A stretch of 64,000 nt of DNA. It comes from MED-G78 sp964275345 (GTDB lineage: Bacteria; Pseudomonadota; Gammaproteobacteria; Magnimaribacterales; D2472). A model generated the notes under the pieces. That model ran no database searches, was not told the origin of the DNA, and saw only the letters and a program-made list of their open reading frames with translations. Positions 60,556 to 64,000 of the stretch are shown here, one piece after another. A program made the position numbers and the translations under genes. Each line of letters starts with the position of its first letter. Position 1 is the stretch's first letter. The DNA is taken from contig CAXYBK010000003.1 in NCBI GenBank assembly GCA_964275345.1, positions 310,001 through 374,000 of the forward strand. The letters are read 5' to 3'.

Positions 60556-62667
60556 ATGAGAAATATTATAGTCTACGCTTTTTTCTTTGTCCTCTTCGGT
60601 TGCTCAACTGAAACAGTAACTGACACTGATTCAATTACTTATCCCACATCAAGAACGGTTCCTTTTATCGAAACCCTGCATGGAACTGAGATATCAGATC
60701 CTTATAGGTGGCTAGAAGATTTTACCGGCGATGAAGCAAATGCTTGGGTTGAGAAGCAGAATGCCTTCACACAAACTTTTATTAAAGAGACTCCAATCAA
60801 AACTGCTATAAAAGCAGACCTATCTAAAATATGGGTGAGTGATTCTATAAGCACACCCTTTATAAGAGAAGGTAAGACTTTTTATTATTTTAATAATGGA
60901 AATTGGCAACAAAGTAAACTCATGATGAAAGCTTGCGATTCTTGTGAAGAAGAGATTTTACTTGACCCAAATCTTTTTTCAGATGATGGAACAGTCTCTC
61001 TTGGAAGTATTAGCATTAGTCCGAATGCAGAGTACATGGCTTACTCTATTTCAGATGGCGGTTCTGACTGGAAAAGCTGGAAGATTATGAAGATAGCAGA
61101 TAAATCTTTGCTTGCAGATAGCCTTTTATGGACAAAATTTTCTAGTGCTGTTTGGGAGAATGATAATTCTGGATTCTATTATCTAAAATATGATGAACCA
61201 GATGGTGAGGCTCTTCTTGAAGTGAATGAAGCACCTCAACTCCTATTTCATGCTCTTAATACAGATCAATCAAAGGATAGATTAATTTATAAAAATTCGG
61301 AGAAGCCTAGATGGAGCTTTGGAATAAATGTTATTAAGGACACTTCTTACAAGATTCTATCAATAGGAGAGGGAACCGATGAAAGAAATAGAGTTTATAT
61401 CCAGCTAGAAACAAATGGCGAATTCATTCCTTTAATTGATGAACTTATTGGTGCATACAACTTAATATCTTCCAAGGACAATATCTTATGGTTTTATACA
61501 ACTGAAAATGCTCCAAATGGAAAAGTTGTTAAATTAGAAGTTAAAGAAGATCAAAGTACTGAATGGTCAGAAGTTATCTCTGAAACAAAAAATTCAATCT
61601 CTAACGTTAACGTAGTTAATAATTCTTTTGTTGTTATATATCTTGAAGATACACTTTCTTTAGTTAATTTTTATAACCTAGACGGCTCCTTTAGCCACAA
61701 ACTTAAGGGAGACTTTAAAGGTAGTATCGGGGGTTTTGGTGGAAATATTGATGATACTGAAACTTATTTTAGTTTTACAAATTTCACAACACCATCTCAA
61801 ATACATAAAATAGACCTTTCCAAAAATTCTAGTAAATTATTTTGGGCTGAAGAGTTAATGGACTTTACTGCTTCAGATTATGCTTCTGAACTAAGATTCT
61901 ATAAATCCAAGGATGGAACAAAAATACCACTTCACATAAGCTATAAAAAAACGACAAAGCTCAATTCCTCATCACCAGTTTTACTTTATGGCTACGGTGG
62001 ATTTAATATTTCAATCCTGCCCAGATTTTCAAAAAGCTACTTAGCTTGGATGAATCAAGGGGGCGTTGTAGCTGTTGCAAATCTTAGAGGCGGCGGTGAA
62101 TATGGCGGAGCTTGGCATAATGATGGAAAGCTTTTTAATAAACAAAATGTTTTTGATGATTTTGCCTATGCAGCAAAGTATCTTCACAAATCTAGAATTG
62201 GATCAAGCTCTACTACTGCCATCCAAGGTGGTTCTAATGGAGGCTTGTTGGTTGCAGCTACTATGCTACAAAATCCAAAGTTATTTGCAGCCGCTATTCC
62301 TCAAGTAGGGGTTTTGGATATGCTGAGATTTAATAAATTTACTATTGGCTGGGCATGGGAAAGTGACTATGGATCTCCTGAAAAAACCAATGAGTTTTAT
62401 AATCTTTTATCTTATTCTCCATATCATAATATTGAGAATGGTGAATGTTATCCTCCTACACTTGTAACAACATCAAAAAGAGACGATAGAGTTGTCCCAT
62501 CTCATTCATTTAAATTTGCTGCCAGACTTCAAGCTTCTCAAGGATGCGATAACCCAATACTTATTAGAATAGAAGACAGGGCTGGTCATGGTGCAGGTAC
62601 TCCAAAAGATAAAAGGATTGAACAGATTTCAGACGTGTATGGATTTGCTTTATCTTCAATGAATTAA
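60556..62667 (+). CDS. Prolyl oligopeptidase (S9A) lipoprotein
   Basis: The protein (about 703 residues) starts at 60556 with MRNIIVYAFFFVLFGCS, a lipoprotein signal with the lipobox FGCS; a longer reading to 60520 adds 12 residues before it and is unlikely. The propeller domain begins DPYRWLEDFTGDEANAWVEKQN. The catalytic domain has ALLYGYGGF-like VLLYGYGGFNIS, the nucleophile in IQGGSNGGLLVAA near residue 558, the Asp in TTSKRDDRVVPSHS and the His in DRAGHGAGTPKDK. It cleaves short proline-containing peptides, here probably in the periplasm. The following transporter starts 7 bases later. Confidence 0.93.
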   Translation: MRNIIVYAFFFVLFGCSTETVTDTDSITYPTSRTVPFIETLHGTEISDPYRWLEDFTGDEANAWVEKQNAFTQTFIKETPIKTAIKADLSKIWVSDSISTPFIREGKTFYYFNNGNWQQSKLMMKACDSCEEEILLDPNLFSDDGTVSLGSISISPNAEYMAYSISDGGSDWKSWKIMKIADKSLLADSLLWTKFSSAVWENDNSGFYYLKYDEPDGEALLEVNEAPQLLFHALNTDQSKDRLIYKNSEKPRWSFGINVIKDTSYKILSIGEGTDERNRVYIQLETNGEFIPLIDELIGAYNLISSKDNILWFYTTENAPNGKVVKLEVKEDQSTEWSEVISETKNSISNVNVVNNSFVVIYLEDTLSLVNFYNLDGSFSHKLKGDFKGSIGGFGGNIDDTETYFSFTNFTTPSQIHKIDLSKNSSKLFWAEELMDFTASDYASELRFYKSKDGTKIPLHISYKKTTKLNSSSPVLLYGYGGFNISILPRFSKSYLAWMNQGGVVAVANLRGGGEYGGAWHNDGKLFNKQNVFDDFAYAAKYLHKSRIGSSSTTAIQGGSNGGLLVAATMLQNPKLFAAAIPQVGVLDMLRFNKFTIGWAWESDYGSPEKTNEFYNLLSYSPYHNIENGECYPPTLVTTSKRDDRVVPSHSFKFAARLQASQGCDNPILIRIEDRAGHGAGTPKDKRIEQISDVYGFALSSMN

Positions 62668-62674
62668 TTTAAGT

Positions 62675-63997
62675 ATGAGCAACCAAGTCCAATCAAATAT
62701 GCAGAAGGTTGCATATACAGCTTTAGCTGGAACTAGTATTGAGTGGTATGACTTTTTCTTATATGGCGCAGCAGCAGCACTTATTTTTCCTACAGTTTTT
62801 TTTGGTGAAGCATCTCCTTCAACTGCATTAATATTATCTTTTTTAACCTTTGCAGCAGGTTTTATAGCAAGGCCTATAGGCGGTATTATATTTGGCCACT
62901 TTGGCGATAGGATAGGAAGAAAAAAAACACTAGTCACTGCTTTAATTTTAATGGGAGTTTCATCAACATTGATTGGCTTACTGCCAACTTATGCCATGAT
63001 TGGAGTAACTGCTCCTATCTTATTAACGCTCTTAAGGTTTGCTCAAGGAATTGCCATAGGCGGTCAATGGGGAGGTGCTATGCTCCTTGTAACAGAGAGT
63101 GCGCCATCTAATGAAAGGGGATACTATGGAGCTTTTGCGCAAGCGGGGGCACCTGTTGGGGTCATTTTAGCTAATCTAGCATTTATTATTACAAGCGCAT
63201 CAGTATCAGATGAATCCTTTCTTGCATGGGGTTGGCGTATTCCTTTTTTAGCAAGCGCATTATTAATTGCTATTAGTATGTATATACAACTTAATTTAGA
63301 AGATACAAAAGCATTTAAAGAACTTCAGGCCTATAAAGAAGGACTTCAAAAAGACATAAATACAGCTGAAGTCCTAGTTGAAAAATCACCAATTATTGAA
63401 GCAATTAGAAAATATCCTAAAAGGATTATTCTTGCTGCTGGAGCCTTTTTATCTGTGCAAGTAACTTTTTATATCTTGATTGCTTTTATGCTTGTATACG
63501 GAGTTTCAAATACTAATTTATCTAGGGATGACATATTGGCAGCTATTCTTATAGCTTCAGCTATCCAAGTTCCCGTTCAATTTGCCTTTGCTTCATATTC
63601 AGATAAGCACGGCCGAAAAGGCATTTTTATGCTTGGAGCCATTCTTACCGCTTTATGGGCATTTGCTATATTCCCGCTTATAGATACAGGAAATTTCTGG
63701 TATACGGTACTAGCAATTTCTGGAGGATTAATATTCCTAGCAATGATGTATGGACCTCAGGCAGCTTTTTTTACAGAACTATTTACAACTGAAGTTCGAT
63801 ATTCTGGAGCAACACTAGGCTATCAGTTTGGAGCAATTGCCGGAGGTGCTTTTGCACCTACAATCGCTACATACCTTTGGACAGAATATGATGTATTTTG
63901 GGTATCCGTCTATATAGCTTTTGCGTCATTACTAACATTATTATCAGTAATGGCATTAACTGAGACATATCAAACTGATCTAAATAAAACAGATTGA
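62675..63997 (+). CDS. MHS-family major facilitator transporter
   Basis: The 440-residue permease has twelve predicted spans and the metabolite:H+ symporter signatures: GTSIEWYDFFLYGAAAALIFP near residue 15, FIARPIGGIIFGHFGDRIGRKKTLV near 66, and RFAQGIAIGGQWGGAMLLVTE near 118. A long cytoplasmic loop lies near residues 210-245. MHS members carry proline/betaine, citrate, ketoglutarate or shikimate; substrate cannot be told. Coupling to a prolyl oligopeptidase lipoprotein suggests a peptide-breakdown product such as proline. It ends 3 bases before the window edge. Confidence 0.9.
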   Translation: MSNQVQSNMQKVAYTALAGTSIEWYDFFLYGAAAALIFPTVFFGEASPSTALILSFLTFAAGFIARPIGGIIFGHFGDRIGRKKTLVTALILMGVSSTLIGLLPTYAMIGVTAPILLTLLRFAQGIAIGGQWGGAMLLVTESAPSNERGYYGAFAQAGAPVGVILANLAFIITSASVSDESFLAWGWRIPFLASALLIAISMYIQLNLEDTKAFKELQAYKEGLQKDINTAEVLVEKSPIIEAIRKYPKRIILAAGAFLSVQVTFYILIAFMLVYGVSNTNLSRDDILAAILIASAIQVPVQFAFASYSDKHGRKGIFMLGAILTALWAFAIFPLIDTGNFWYTVLAISGGLIFLAMMYGPQAAFFTELFTTEVRYSGATLGYQFGAIAGGAFAPTIATYLWTEYDVFWVSVYIAFASLLTLLSVMALTETYQTDLNKTD

Positions 63998-64000
63998 AAG

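Overview
The window is a dense, AT-rich (roughly one-third GC by eye) bacterial chromosome segment holding about 60 protein genes, a tRNA and a 6S RNA. Gene order in many blocks is the classical gammaproteobacterial one: ubiE-ubiJ-ubiB-tatABC, rsgA/orn, miaB-ybeZ-ybeY-corC-lnt, rpiA/ilvA, zapB-like-zapA-6S RNA-ygfA opposite pepP-ubiH, nnr-tsaE-amiB, rpmE/priA, dksA/pcnB and erpA/anmK/M23/tyrS. Low GC, many short overlaps between genes, frequent TTG starts, a eukaryote-type class I aldolase and a large DUF5916 outer-membrane protein suggest a streamlined marine gammaproteobacterium, SAR86-like. That placement is an inference; there is no rRNA here to test it.

Layout. 1-5.9 kb: metK (cut by the window edge) diverges from a tkt-pgk-fba-dtd-LOG operon. 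5.9-10.8 kb: a minus-strand rsgA-ubiE-ubiJ-ubiB-tatABC operon for quinone biosynthesis and Tat export. 10.8-17.3 kb: orn, DUF1820, miaB, ybeZ, ybeY, corC, lnt and an L,D-transpeptidase. 17.4-25.5 kb: a bifunctional beta-oxidation enzyme, a candidate terminated small RNA followed by a 28-residue membrane ORF and a glutathione peroxidase, then rpiA/ilvA, a DUF5916 barrel protein and ygfA. 25.5-29.8 kb: 6S RNA, cell-division genes, pepP-ubiH, and an iron-binding lipoprotein behind a Fur box. 29.8-36.2 kb: ribosomal proteins, dut, priA, amiB, tsaE, nnr.

36.2-42.5 kb: a membrane-anchored beta-propeller with an alpha/beta hydrolase, a Nudix/metallo-beta-lactamase pair, a small lipoprotein and acs. 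42.5-48.8 kb: deoxynucleoside kinase, pcnB, dksA with a lysine-rich repeat extension, a PfkB kinase, hemL, hemG and erpA. 48.8-57.5 kb: anmK, an M23 peptidase, putA, tyrS, an FKBP lipoprotein, psiE, an unknown gene and tRNA-Ile(GAT). 57.6-64 kb: pssA-psd, a nucleotidyltransferase/APS-kinase-like pair, a YciC-like membrane protein, a prolyl oligopeptidase lipoprotein and an MHS-family transporter.

No mobile element, CRISPR array, prophage or rRNA was seen, and no stretch over 300 bases lacks a feature. Single-base frameshifts break metK, tyrS, dksA, the iron-binding lipoprotein, an alpha/beta hydrolase and an unknown gene. Several of these are housekeeping genes whose sequence resumes perfectly in the next frame, so residual sequencing error is the simplest explanation. 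The most interesting unexplained signals are the structured RNA plus 28-residue ORF at 19.6-19.8 kb, the nested inverted repeat between putA and tyrS, the kinase/nucleotidyltransferase pair near 59 kb and the propeller/hydrolase pair near 37 kb.
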